Positions 24,350 through 33,679 of a stretch of DNA of 64,000 bases are shown here, one piece after another. The position numbers and the translations under genes are program-made. Source of the DNA: Allacma fusca (lineage: Eukaryota > Arthropoda > Collembola > Symphypleona > Sminthuridae); the NCBI GenBank assembly GCA_947179485.1, contig OX359245.1, forward strand, positions 44,751,067-44,815,066, given 5' to 3'. Every line of letters starts with the position of its first letter. The first letter of the stretch is position 1. The notes beneath the pieces were generated by a model. It ran no database searches, was not told where the DNA came from, and saw only the letters and a list, made by a program, of their open reading frames with translations.

Positions 24350-24709
24350 TTAACCAGATTTGCGTTTGACGCAGCGCCTCTTTCCTGTTTTCCTCCCAAA
24401 CCCAATTTGAATACGTTTTCTCCCACTTCTCTTAGACGAAACTCTATACTTCCGCCGTCGCCTTTTTCCGGCACCGGCTTGGACGTTTTTTGACGTTCGT
24501 TTAAATCCCCCGCCTGTCTGTGAACGACCTCGCTTTTTTGTTGCTGCTGATGCTCCAGCACTTCTAAGCGGAATTAGATAAGATGATGCTTCAGGGTTTA
24601 AACCTTGAGAAGCCATATATGTAAAGGTGTTCTCGCCTCCACTTCCTGTTTGTGTCTGATGACCTGGTTCAAGGACACAAGCCTTTTCGTCACAGAGAAC
24701 CTTACGCAT
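24350..24709 (-). CDS. Basic Arg/Lys/Gly-rich protein, possible virion core or DNA-binding protein
   Basis: 119 residues. The ATG overlaps the stop of the penton-like gene (ATGCGTAA at 24709-24702). The C-terminal two thirds are very rich in Arg, Lys and Gly (KRRRRKYR, KRSGRKR, GKRRCVKRK), with an acidic-poor composition as in adenovirus core peptides or histone-like packaging proteins. No family motif is recognised; the function is inferred from charge and position between minor and major capsid genes. Confidence 0.7.
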   Translation of the reverse strand: MRKVLCDEKACVLEPGHQTQTGSGGENTFTYMASQGLNPEASSYLIPLRSAGASAATKKRGRSQTGGGFKRTSKNVQAGAGKRRRRKYRVSSKRSGRKRIQIGFGRKTGKRRCVKRKSG

Positions 24710-26309
24710 ATTTTGGTTTGAAATGGAGAGTTACTGCCGTTTCAGCGTCTCCAAAATCAATGGGTTTTAGATTCTCGTCGACAAAATTTATGCGAGCCTC
24801 CGTGACTTGTTTGTTCCTTAGGGGTAAATATATGACTGGGTTAAAATTAACCTCAGTTTCATTATTATAGTCCTCGTTGAAATTCAGTTCTCGTAGAATG
24901 GGAACTTTTTGGCCTTCATATGTCTGATTTTCAATTATATTTGACAGCACCAGAAACCTTTTCTTACTCCCAAGAATGCCCGCATCTCCTCCATGCTCTT
25001 CTTCCCATTCAATTTCTTCTTCCTGCTCCACAATCATTTTCCGAGCGGGAAACCTACTATTTCTCTTAAATTCTGCTTCAATGGGAAGCCCAAAGTAGTT
25101 TCGTAAGTCTGCTGGCAGCTGGACTGTGACGTCAGGCGGTATTTCATTGAGAATGATTTCTCCATCATCGTAGGAGAATTGGATAGGGAACTGATCGTGG
25201 TGCTGATCAATGAATGTGTTATTCAATTCCGTAAATACATCGCCAATGCTTTGCGATTTAGGCTCTTTCATGGCCAAAAATTGCAGTGAAAAGTACCGAG
25301 CATTGATGAAACGATTCTTAAGTGGGATAATGTTATCGAAAGCGGTACTGTTAAACGGAGTATCAGAGGTGTATTTAGTGCCAAAATAAAATCGGTCATT
25401 ATTGAAACCGAGGCTGTCCAGTAACTCCTGAGGGAGTATTATGTAATTCAGGGGGTTAGATGTGGGAAGGCTAACAATCATTGTGCATTTGTTTTCCCTG
25501 TCGAAGGAAAACATTACATTCAACCCTCTTTTACCTAGTACAGATGTGAGTCTGGTGAAGAAGGGTTTGAATTGTTCGTCAAGGTTTTTATGAAACGCAA
25601 AAAGAGAGCTAACTTGCTGATCTATCATAATAAAGTTCCTATTGTATTCTCCATTTTTTTTGAAAGTTCTAACAGAAAAGTCTGTATCGTTCGTATATCG
25701 ATCGAACATTGATTGATCGATTACAGTACTTCCCACATATACACCCTCAAAGAAGCATCTCCGATTGAAGCCGAATAAAGATGCAAAAGCGTTTGAAAAT
25801 AGAACCCAAGTAGCAGTGTCTTGATTTTTAACATACAACGTTGGTACAAACTTTTTCCCGTCTGCATCAACATATGTTTGAGCTATCAAGACGTTAATTA
25901 GTTTGCCAACACCGTTATTAAATTTTTCGGTAAATTCATAAAGGGTTTCTTTGCTCTGTTTCCGAATTGGATATTCTGCAATAATAGGGTTTTTGTAGTC
26001 TGGAAACAGGGGCCCAACCGGAATAGCCGCATGATGTAGTGGGGTGAATGTTTTCCGTGATCGCTTGAATCTCCTTTCCCTACCTTTTCTCGTCGGGTTT
26101 GATTCGAGTGATTTGGGTTGTTTAGATGTGTATCTTAAATTCAGCAGCCCAACGTTGTAATGATGTTTGTTATATGCAAAGTCTGTTGGTAACTGCTGAA
26201 CAATGTCACTAGTGTTTTTAAACGCTGGTAAGTTACCCGTATTTTTCAGATAAACAAAATGTTCGTTATCACTAAACGGAACGAATTGTTTGAGACTGTT
26301 ATGAATCAT
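24702..26309 (-). CDS. Penton-like minor capsid protein
   Basis: 535 residues from the ATG at 26309 (MIHNSLKQFVPF). The frame extends 27 bases upstream without ATG. Position next to the major capsid gene and the C-terminal strand pattern VTEARINFVDENLKPIDF, ending in TLHFKPKYA, fit the minor (penton) capsid proteins of Polintons, whose last domain is a single jelly roll. The long N-terminal part (with LPADLRNYFGLP and LLDSLGFNNDRF) is typical of the large animal Polinton version. The frame is intact. Structure comparison would be needed to be certain. Confidence 0.7.
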   Translation of the reverse strand: MIHNSLKQFVPFSDNEHFVYLKNTGNLPAFKNTSDIVQQLPTDFAYNKHHYNVGLLNLRYTSKQPKSLESNPTRKGRERRFKRSRKTFTPLHHAAIPVGPLFPDYKNPIIAEYPIRKQSKETLYEFTEKFNNGVGKLINVLIAQTYVDADGKKFVPTLYVKNQDTATWVLFSNAFASLFGFNRRCFFEGVYVGSTVIDQSMFDRYTNDTDFSVRTFKKNGEYNRNFIMIDQQVSSLFAFHKNLDEQFKPFFTRLTSVLGKRGLNVMFSFDRENKCTMIVSLPTSNPLNYIILPQELLDSLGFNNDRFYFGTKYTSDTPFNSTAFDNIIPLKNRFINARYFSLQFLAMKEPKSQSIGDVFTELNNTFIDQHHDQFPIQFSYDDGEIILNEIPPDVTVQLPADLRNYFGLPIEAEFKRNSRFPARKMIVEQEEEIEWEEEHGGDAGILGSKKRFLVLSNIIENQTYEGQKVPILRELNFNEDYNNETEVNFNPVIYLPLRNKQVTEARINFVDENLKPIDFGDAETAVTLHFKPKYA

Positions 26310-26419
26310 GCTGACTTTAATGAAACCGGGCTGCAAATGAAGATGTAAATCCTCCAGCGTACAATTATATACAAGTTTTTATTAGTTTTCAATTTTTTGT
26401 TTTCACATTACATCCTAAA

Positions 26420-27361
26420 CTAATTTCCTGAGCTAACTAGATTTAAATCGTAATCATAAAACTGGCCTTGAACTTCTTCATTTGACTTATCTACTAGTTT
26501 ATAAGTGTAAGGATACGTATTTACAACTTTTGACACACTAAATATTTCGCGACTATAGTTCTCTGAGTAGCCCTTTTCAAACAGAAGCTTTGCTCTGGAT
26601 ATGCGAACAGAATCTCCAATCGAAAATTTTGGTGGAGATCTGGGAGCCTGGGCCTCAGTTATGTGCTGTCTATACAAGTGCCTCCACGTCTCAAATGAGT
26701 TTTTGATGGTAATTGTATTAGGAGCACGACCGATAGAACTGTGAAACGAATTATTATACGTGTCTGTAAAGGTTTGCAGTACTTTGCTGATGTTCTTTGT
26801 GTTTTTCTGAGTCATAAATCTCTGAAGTTTTGTGAAAAGAGTTCTAATGAAACGCTCGGCAATAGAAGCTTTGACAATTGAATGGATATGATAGGGTATT
26901 ATTTCATATTTATCCAAAAATGTTTTAAAGGCCGAAGAGGTAAACTCTTTCCCTCGATCGCTAAATAAGTACATTGGCTTTGCCCGTGCTTCTTTAAATA
27001 TAGATGTAAATGCTGAAATCATAGATTCAGAGTTCTTGTTTTTAAGAAGCCGGGTATAAGCTTTTTTGCTAAAGCTATCTACTACCACGAGCACAAAATA
27101 ATTGCACTCATTATATGGAGCAATATTTTCAATGTCTTTCAAATCAGTGCTCCAAATTTCATTGACAAAGTTCACCATGATTCGTCGACGTTTGTATTTG
27201 CGCCTAATTTGTTTGTGTAATGAATATCCCTCCAATTTTTGAAGCTCCCGTTGTACGGCTTCCTTGTCCTGAAATTCTGGATGGTTTTTAAGGAAACCGG
27301 ATAACCCGGAAAACGCGCCGGCCAGTCGTTGGTTTAGATAACTCTCAACAATTTCACTCAT
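26420..27361 (-). CDS. Retroviral-type integrase (rve) of Polinton
   Basis: 313 residues, ATG at 27361. The catalytic DDE triad is present: D73 (STDLKD), D135 (FSDRGKEF) and E169 (KASIAERF), with 33 residues between the last two. The start of the core carries EIWSTDL, followed by the VVVDSFSKKAY strand. A C-terminal SH3/chromo-like domain has SIGDSVRIS and GYSENYSREIF. The family is that of the C. elegans F54H12.3-like Polinton integrases, which insert element DNA with 6-bp duplications. No HHCC zinc finger is evident at the N-terminus. The frame is intact. Confidence 0.93.
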   Translation of the reverse strand: MSEIVESYLNQRLAGAFSGLSGFLKNHPEFQDKEAVQRELQKLEGYSLHKQIRRKYKRRRIMVNFVNEIWSTDLKDIENIAPYNECNYFVLVVVDSFSKKAYTRLLKNKNSESMISAFTSIFKEARAKPMYLFSDRGKEFTSSAFKTFLDKYEIIPYHIHSIVKASIAERFIRTLFTKLQRFMTQKNTKNISKVLQTFTDTYNNSFHSSIGRAPNTITIKNSFETWRHLYRQHITEAQAPRSPPKFSIGDSVRISRAKLLFEKGYSENYSREIFSVSKVVNTYPYTYKLVDKSNEEVQGQFYDYDLNLVSSGN

Positions 27362-27448
27362 CACACTGACACGGCGTTTTTATATATACCCTGTTCTCAC
27401 AATATTTACCAGGAGTTTACCATGCTCAACAGTAATTGCATTAATTGT

Positions 27449-27967
27449 TCATTTCCACCTTCGTTTTCCACTCACTCGATTCACACTCTTATTATAAGAA
27501 CTCTTGCCCACACGTTTAACTTTCTTCCTCCCTTTGCCTTTCTGAATTTTGCGGGGTCTTAAATTTCTCCTGGGCAATTCTTGTGGTTTATCTGGGATAA
27601 GATCATTTGTTTGTTCCGGATGGTTAGGTAGGGTTGATTGTTTATTTTCTGAAGAAGTCGGATTGTCCAAATCTTCAAACACTTTCCACTCTGGTTCTAA
27701 CTTGAAATGTCCGGTTTTAAATTTGCAGCAACAAATATCCAGGGGCTTATACCTTTTCGTTGCTGACTTAATAGAATCTGTAGAGTGTTCAATGTCAGAA
27801 TTTTCTGTTATAGGCGGATCTATTGGCTCTGTGTCTTTTATATCCTGATCCTTTATTTGCTTTTCAAGCTCGTTTTTTCTATCATTAGTAATCACTTCAC
27901 CACTGTTAAGTATTTTCATTAACTCGGAATAAAGCTTTGGATCAATTACCCTCATTACCTTTGCCAT
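27449..27967 (-). CDS. Polinton accessory protein, 172 residues, unknown function
   Basis: Starts inside the end of the preceding frame (26-base overlap), as in compact viral operons. N-terminus KVMRVIDPKLYSELMKIL resembles a short segment found in other Polinton accessory proteins, then an acidic linker (residues 40-70), a CCCKFKTG patch, and a strongly basic tail (RRNLRPRK, KGRKKVKR). No domain named. It may bind DNA through the tail, by composition only. Confidence 0.65.
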   Translation of the reverse strand: MAKVMRVIDPKLYSELMKILNSGEVITNDRKNELEKQIKDQDIKDTEPIDPPITENSDIEHSTDSIKSATKRYKPLDICCCKFKTGHFKLEPEWKVFEDLDNPTSSENKQSTLPNHPEQTNDLIPDKPQELPRRNLRPRKIQKGKGRKKVKRVGKSSYNKSVNRVSGKRRWK

Positions 27968-28280
27968 TGCAAATCACTCGTAAAATTTCCCCAGTTTCAA
28001 TTTGAAGTAGAATGTCGGCTAAAACTGCCTTATTTAGTTTTGGGTTTAGCAACACTTGCTGCTTGAACAAATTGGGCTTAAAAACCCTCACTCTGGTTAT
28101 GGTTCGAGGAAAAAAGATTCGGAGATTAGCAAAGCACTCGCAAGTGGCTTTCAGTTGTTCTTCAGTGGCTTCCTTGACAAACTTTGAGAACTGTCTGTTC
28201 GTGGCAAGTGATAGCTTGCGAATGAATTCAATATTCCCCTCGAGCCGGGTTGCTTTCGGTGTGTTGACTCTGGGACTCAT
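27942..28280 (-). CDS. Polinton accessory protein, 112 residues, unknown function
   Basis: ATG at 28280, 12 bases after the ATPase stop. Helical, with EGNIEFIRKLS, EEQLKATCECFANL and KAVLADILLQIETG. The pattern (helix, cysteine-containing ECFANL-type turn, basic linker, final helix then Gly) is like small proteins that sit beside the ATPase or capsid genes in many Polintons. Function unknown. Intact. Confidence 0.65.
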   Translation of the reverse strand: MSPRVNTPKATRLEGNIEFIRKLSLATNRQFSKFVKEATEEQLKATCECFANLRIFFPRTITRVRVFKPNLFKQQVLLNPKLNKAVLADILLQIETGEILRVICNGKGNEGN

Positions 28281-28294
28281 TGTGAGATACTAAC

Positions 28295-28941
28295 TCACTT
28301 TGGAGTAAACACTAAGCAATCTTCAGTGGGGAAAAGATTTGATCTAACCCAGTACTTGAACTGCTTATGTTTCGGGTGAAAGTCCAGAATCAAGTAACCA
28401 TATTCCCTGGCAGTCACTGCCTTTAAATACGCTTCGGTTAGGAATGAAGTCTTCCCGGGGCAAATTTGTTTTGCCAGAGTAGAAATAGTCGATCTGTCTC
28501 TAGGAATATCAAAAGGCATGTCCACTGAGTATTTATGTTAATGTTGCGGATACCCTTCGCATAGCTATTCTGTAAAATTAGAAATATAGATGCACCCCGG
28601 TGGTGAGAATGTTTAGTGAAGAAGTTTGTGACTAGGGTATTATTTTCGCCTTGTCCAATTTCACTTTGCTGGTCATCCAGAATAATTAAACAGGGGTCCG
28701 AGGCTAAGTCCTCGATGTCTTTTACATTTGATGTAAAAATGATGCCTGGGTCTTCGTCCTGTAGCTTACGAAAGTTTTGTTGATAGTCTGAGTACACATA
28801 TATGACTTTGTCTATTGGGGTGTCAAAAACTTCTTTTCTTCTTCTTATGATCTCTAATGTTAATACGGTCTTGCCGCTTCCTGTTGGTCCCTGTACAGTT
28901 GCAGTACAGGGGTGAGCAATTTGGAAATCAATGAAATCCAT
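28295..28941 (-). pseudogene. FtsK/HerA-type DNA-packaging ATPase with a frameshift
   Basis: N-terminal frame 28941-28438 has Walker A GPTGSGKT (residues 18-25), Walker B LIILDD (85-90) and the sensor-like FTKHSHHRG and ILQNSYAKG segments. Homology continues in the neighbouring frame (28525-28295), which has IPRDRS, the EYGYLILDF strand and a short basic tail. The switch is near a run of T at about 28520 and is explained by one missing base. Whether it is a real mutation, an assembly error or a programmed shift cannot be told from one copy. In Polintons this enzyme is thought to load DNA into the capsid. Confidence 0.88.
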
Positions 28942-28997
28942 GGTGTTTGAATAACATGATAACAGCGAATGACATGTTATTAAAAATGCATTGCTTT

Positions 28998-31900
28998 TTA
29001 TTGGGAACAGTTGGGGTTATATTTGTCTAGCTTATAATGCCCCAGTGGAAGGCTAAAATTAATATCGCTGGGGTCACAGTATGCCCTATATACATCTAAA
29101 TTATGGAAAGCAACTTTGTTCACTGTTATACAGTATAAGTTATGCTTAATACTACGTATGTATTTAACGTCTAGTTTTACAACTTTATTGTTTTGAACTA
29201 CGTCCGCATACTGTTCATGAGAGAAAGTTTTCAGTGAAGGGAATGGTATGCCCTTGGACTTCATTTCTTCTTTTCTATCATTATACAATATAGAGTACTG
29301 TTTGGATTTTAGTGTGACTACTTGGGAGATATCAAAACTTTCAATTTTCCATTTGCCAGATACTCCTGCATTTACATTCTTAAAACTTTCCATCTCTGGG
29401 TGGGCTTTAAAAAATTCATGACCTGAGTGTATTTTTGAAAAATCGAAAAATTCCTTATAAGAAACCAGGTCTTTCCAGAACCTATTCTCGGGATCTGTAA
29501 TTATACTGATTGAGCTATCGGTATCGCAGTATAGGTTATATATCCGGTTACCGAAGACCATTTTTAGTTGCTGGTAATAGCCATAATAGAAAATGACTTT
29601 TGCCAAATCAAGTACTGTCACACCTGCCTGAATAGGTTTATTTAAAACTACATTTTTAGGGCTAAGCATTACAATGCTTACTTTCTCAGAGATGGGAAGA
29701 AAATCCTTACATTCGGGCAAGGACAATAAATGCCTTGATTGTGCTCGTGAACTACAAAATTTAATTTTCATGTGGTTTCTATTCGATTCGAGGCATTTTC
29801 CGAAAATCTGGTTATTCTGATTTTTTAGAAACTGTCTCATGGATTCACTTTTTGCCTCTTTTCTCATGTCAATGTTGTGTTGTATGTACTTGCGGAAATA
29901 AGCTTTTTCAGTGAAAGAGATTCCTGTGTGTATTTTTTTCAAAGTCATACCCATTTCCAAATAATATTTAAGAGCCTTATAATGCAAGACATAATTTTCT
30001 CTATCATAGCAATGTAGCAGTAAACGTGGTTGTGTAGTGAACGAGGATTGAGATGCCTTACTAAGTTTGGATAAATTGTGTTGCTGTTTTTCTCCCAACT
30101 CTTCAAATTTTATAACACGGCGCTCTGGTGCTAATGGCAAATCAACTGTCTTGTCTTGAACTTCGGGCGGATATCCTAGTGTTACTTGTAGAAAGTACCC
30201 TTTCCCATCTTTGCTTTCATATGATTTCCAATCTATACGGTCAAGATCATTAACACTTTCCCATCTGTAATTCGAATGAGGATATTTATCTAGCAACGCT
30301 GTAGCATACAGGCTTACTTTATCATTGTAAATCAAATGAGTTCTATTCTTCGTTGGATCATAACCAAATGTACTTCTCTCATTATTAGCGGTCTGAATTT
30401 TCCTAGTGCAGAAGGAAAATCCGCCCCGTAATGCTTTGGAAAGTAGTTCTATCATTTTGAAATCCCGAATGTACTCAATTTCGGATCCTGTATGATATAA
30501 GAAACATTGGAATGAGTACCCACTACCTGTACACATGTATGTAGGGTCAAGCCCGTACATACTCATTCCATTCATTCTGAAATTTTCCCAAATTACTGCA
30601 AGTAATAGTGTATCAACTATTGTATAAAGCCTGGTGAATTGCCGAAAGGTTGATATATTAAAAGCCGAGCAAACGTCTTGCAAGAGTTGCCATTCCGAAT
30701 CTGTGCACATTTCATTTGCTAAGTCGTTATTAAAATATTCCCTATCAGGGATGTCACCATTCAGGACAGCCGGTGAGGTCAAATATCTATACGGAAACGG
30801 GAGTTTTTCAAACAGCAAACTTATAGATTTTTCGGAAATATCTTGCCGATTTTTTTTGATTTGACGGTTATCCATATCGTTCTCTAATATAAACGGGATA
30901 CTTAGATTCACCAGATCGAGTGTTTTGGCATTCTCTTTCTTTAGAGCCTCAGCTAAAGTGCTTAGTTTAGAAGGAAGAAATTGGCACGAATCGATAAAAC
31001 GAACTTTCACCTTTCGATTTCCTTGCCAACCCTTCTGATTGGAATGCCCCGTGTTGTATTTGTAATTTAATGTTGGCACCAGAATATCCCGTGCAGGAAT
31101 TTCTAATTGAACAAATTTTTCAGTTCCTTTGCTGATAACAGAAATGTCCTTAGGATCGAATATCGTGTTTTCCAAATTTTTAATTAACAAATGCAAATCA
31201 AACCCTGCTCCGTTATGGGCCACACATACTAATTCGTGTTTAAATTTAATTTTTAAATTACAACCTGCACAAATTGTGTTGAGATATCTTCCCGTTGTAT
31301 GGCAATGGTGGTAGCACTTAACTATTTTCTTTTCTTTTCCGGTAGATCGCATTTTGTATTCTCCTTGCATTACTGATTCCTCAATCTCTTCATCTTCTTC
31401 TCTTTTAGCCGAAGTATTTGTAAACACTCGTTTGCAGAAGTCGCAATCGGTCTTATTTTCATGTCTAGAAATTTCTTCCGCCGAAGGAACTACAAAATTG
31501 TTTGTTGTTCTTATTGCCCATAGAATATCCTCCGCATGTTTAAAAACCCTTTCGAAAAAATGTTGAATAGGATTTTCACCGTCATAGTATTCTAGAGCAT
31601 AGACTTTTTTATTTTCTCCAGTGTAGTTCACAATGCAAAGTGAGTAACTCATTGGTCTGAATTCATTTTCAATAGTTGTGGAGTTTCCTAAACTCTTTGG
31701 ATTATTCACTTTCGTAGAGCAGCATTCAAAGTCCCAATAAAGTACATACGGGTATGGCAGTGTCAGTTCTGGTCTTGTAAACTTAAGTGTTTCACCTTCC
31801 TTTGGAAGCTTTTCTACGATTTCCTTGTCTGTCCCACATACTTGCCTATGATCAGAACATTTCTTTTCGGAAGAAAAGTAGCGAAAGCAGAGATCACAAA

Positions 31901-33091
31901 AGAATGCCTTTCCAGGTTTTCGGTAGCCTAGAAATTTGTTTAAATCGGTAATTAGGGCTAGATGGTAGGCCCGTTTTCCCCCAACTTTTTTATGGATTAA
32001 AAATAAATTAACAGTCTTTGCTCGTCTTGTCTTACTTGATCTTATCATCACTACTTCCCCCTTTTTATGACTTAATACATTTACGGATATACCATTATTT
32101 TCTTCAAATTGGGGAAGATCATTGTAAATATTTATTGCCGAGGTTATGTTACAAAAATTGACACGGCACAAATATTTCTTCCATGTTTTGTAGCACGATA
32201 GGTTTTTATTAGAAGCCCCCGTGTTCGCATTTTCTTCTACCTGCTTATTCCAATACAGTCCAGCAGCAATACAATATTTAAAGCAATGCTGATCTTTGTT
32301 TTTAAAGTTTATAAACCCATGTCTGTACTTGAATGGCATTTCTAGATGTCCGCTAGCATTAGAGTTCATAAAGAGTCTAACTTCGCCCAGCTTTATTTCA
32401 AATGTTTCCACTTTTAAGATGCGCCATCCCGACCCGTATTCAAGGAAACTGTTCTTTTTTTCTATAATATCCGAAGCACTTTGTAGTAATATACTGCGTA
32501 TAGAAGCGGGGGTTTGCAGCTCGTAATGAGATGATTTAAAGTATATCATCGACTGTTTGTACCCTGGTTTTCCTGTTTCTTCTTGAATTTCTTTTTCCAT
32601 TTGCACACCGATACTTATTTCAACCTTAGAAAGCGTGTGTATTTCGTAAAGTTCCCCAAGCAATTTATTTACCGAAGATTCGACTTCTGAAAATGTGGTT
32701 TCGATGTCGGGTGTATTTAAGCTATGCTTATATTTATAGCTAATCATGCTGCCACCATGACTACGACTAAATTCACAAAAGTCGGTAAGGTCAATATTTG
32801 CACCTGCATCAACGTAGCCCAAACCTTGACCCGAGCTGTCACACTGGTGTAAATCAATATCGTCCACGAAACTGGCGCAGTCGAGACAGAAGTGCCTGTT
32901 TTCCAAGTGCCCCTCATAATTACGAAACGTCCTACAATAAAACGGACAATTTAACATGGGACATCTTAAAACCTAAATAAAATCAAGTCGTTAGTATGTT
33001 CGCCAAATCTCAGGATAATGCAAATTATTCGTAACATGCTTACCGTATTATTGCCTCCACTCCTTATCGGCTGAGGGTGCGTCGTTGACAT
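28998..33091 (-). CDS. Protein-primed family B DNA polymerase (pPolB) of Polinton, spliced
   Basis: Main exon 28998-32972 and a 48-base first exon 33044-33091 (MSTTHPQP...), joined by a 71-base intron (GTAAGC...TTTAG); this gives 1,340 residues and completes an N-terminal Cys2His2-like finger (CPMLNC...HLENRH). Exonuclease motifs: WDFEC (Exo I, about residue 428), HNGAGFD (Exo II, about 603), YTIVDTL (Exo III, about 800). Polymerase motifs: A YNDKVSLYATAL (about 900), B NNQIFGK (about 1070), C YCDTDS (about 1166). A Cys/His endonuclease-VII-like insert (CDFC...HHCHTTGRY...CAGC) lies at about 527-585, as in other Polintons. Motif A has ATA where Polintons usually have YP, worth noting. Open throughout. 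Confidence 0.93.
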
Positions 33092-33147
33092 CTTTGAATT
33101 GCGAGAGACACTGGTTCTGCTAGAATCTTGGGAGTAAACTGCGGATG

Positions 33148-33614
33148 TCAGTCCACGGCCTCCTCATCAGACCGCTCCCTCAAAATCTTTCTGTTCTCTT
33201 TCCACTCAACATACAGAGCACGCCCGACTTTCAAAAGTTTCGAAAGAACATACAAACCCAGGATGAGCATAAGTACTGTAAAGAAAACATGTTGTAGTAT
33301 TTTTCAATCATAGATAATCTTTTATACTATAGTTACTTACTTATCCAATTGTCCTTTTGCACTGGTTTACTAGAAAATTCATTATCCGATTCACCGCTTG
33401 AGTTGTTTTTCTGAGCAGCCAAGAGTCGTTTTATTACTAATTCTAACCCGCTCGCAATGATTTCGCTACTTCCGCTTACAAAATCTCTTTGCTCCATATT
33501 GCCTCGCATTAAATTTGCTTCAATAGTATCTAATATCTGCGTTGAGTTGAATGTGCTTGAAGTCTGTGCAACCCTAGCGCAAACTAGGCATACTGCTATT
33601 AGTACTAACTTCAT
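33148..33614 (-). CDS. Small spliced type I membrane protein beside the Polinton polymerase
   Basis: Two exons, 33614-33341 and 33275-33148, with GTAAGT and TTTACAG borders and a 65-base intron; 133 residues. The start is the ATG at 33614 in a strong Kozak context (GCCACCATGA). Residues 1-18 form a signal peptide (MKLVLIAVCLVCARVAQT), then an ectodomain with NST and NNSS glycosylation sites and an amphipathic helix near EIIASGLELVIKRLL. Exon 2 supplies a transmembrane helix (LMLILGLYVLSKLL) and a charged tail ending TGA. It ends 56 bases before the polymerase ATG, which suggests co-membership of the element. Function unknown; no family recognised. Confidence 0.72.
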
Positions 33615-33679
33615 GGTGGCTGTTCTCAAACTGCATTACATTCTCGTTCTCTCACGTATTTTATGTAATTTTATTACAG

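Larger units (their letters stand above)
23430..33650 (-). mobile_element. Polinton/Maverick (adintovirus-like) element, incomplete
   Basis: Contains the hallmark set: protein-primed family B DNA polymerase, retroviral-type integrase, FtsK/HerA packaging ATPase, double jelly-roll major capsid protein and penton-like minor capsid protein, all on the minus strand and tightly packed (several starts and stops overlap or lie within 15 bases). The expected adenovirus-type protease and both terminal inverted repeats are not seen; the capsid gene is cut off near 23440, so the downstream end is lost. The upstream border is uncertain and could lie anywhere between 33650 and 35841. Damage includes the capsid truncation and an ATPase frameshift; the other genes are open. 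Confidence 0.92.

Noticed and set aside
24337-24561. 74-codon frame overlapping the basic protein
   Set aside because: Other-frame shadow of the Arg/Lys-rich gene, which has the start-stop overlap with the penton-like gene.
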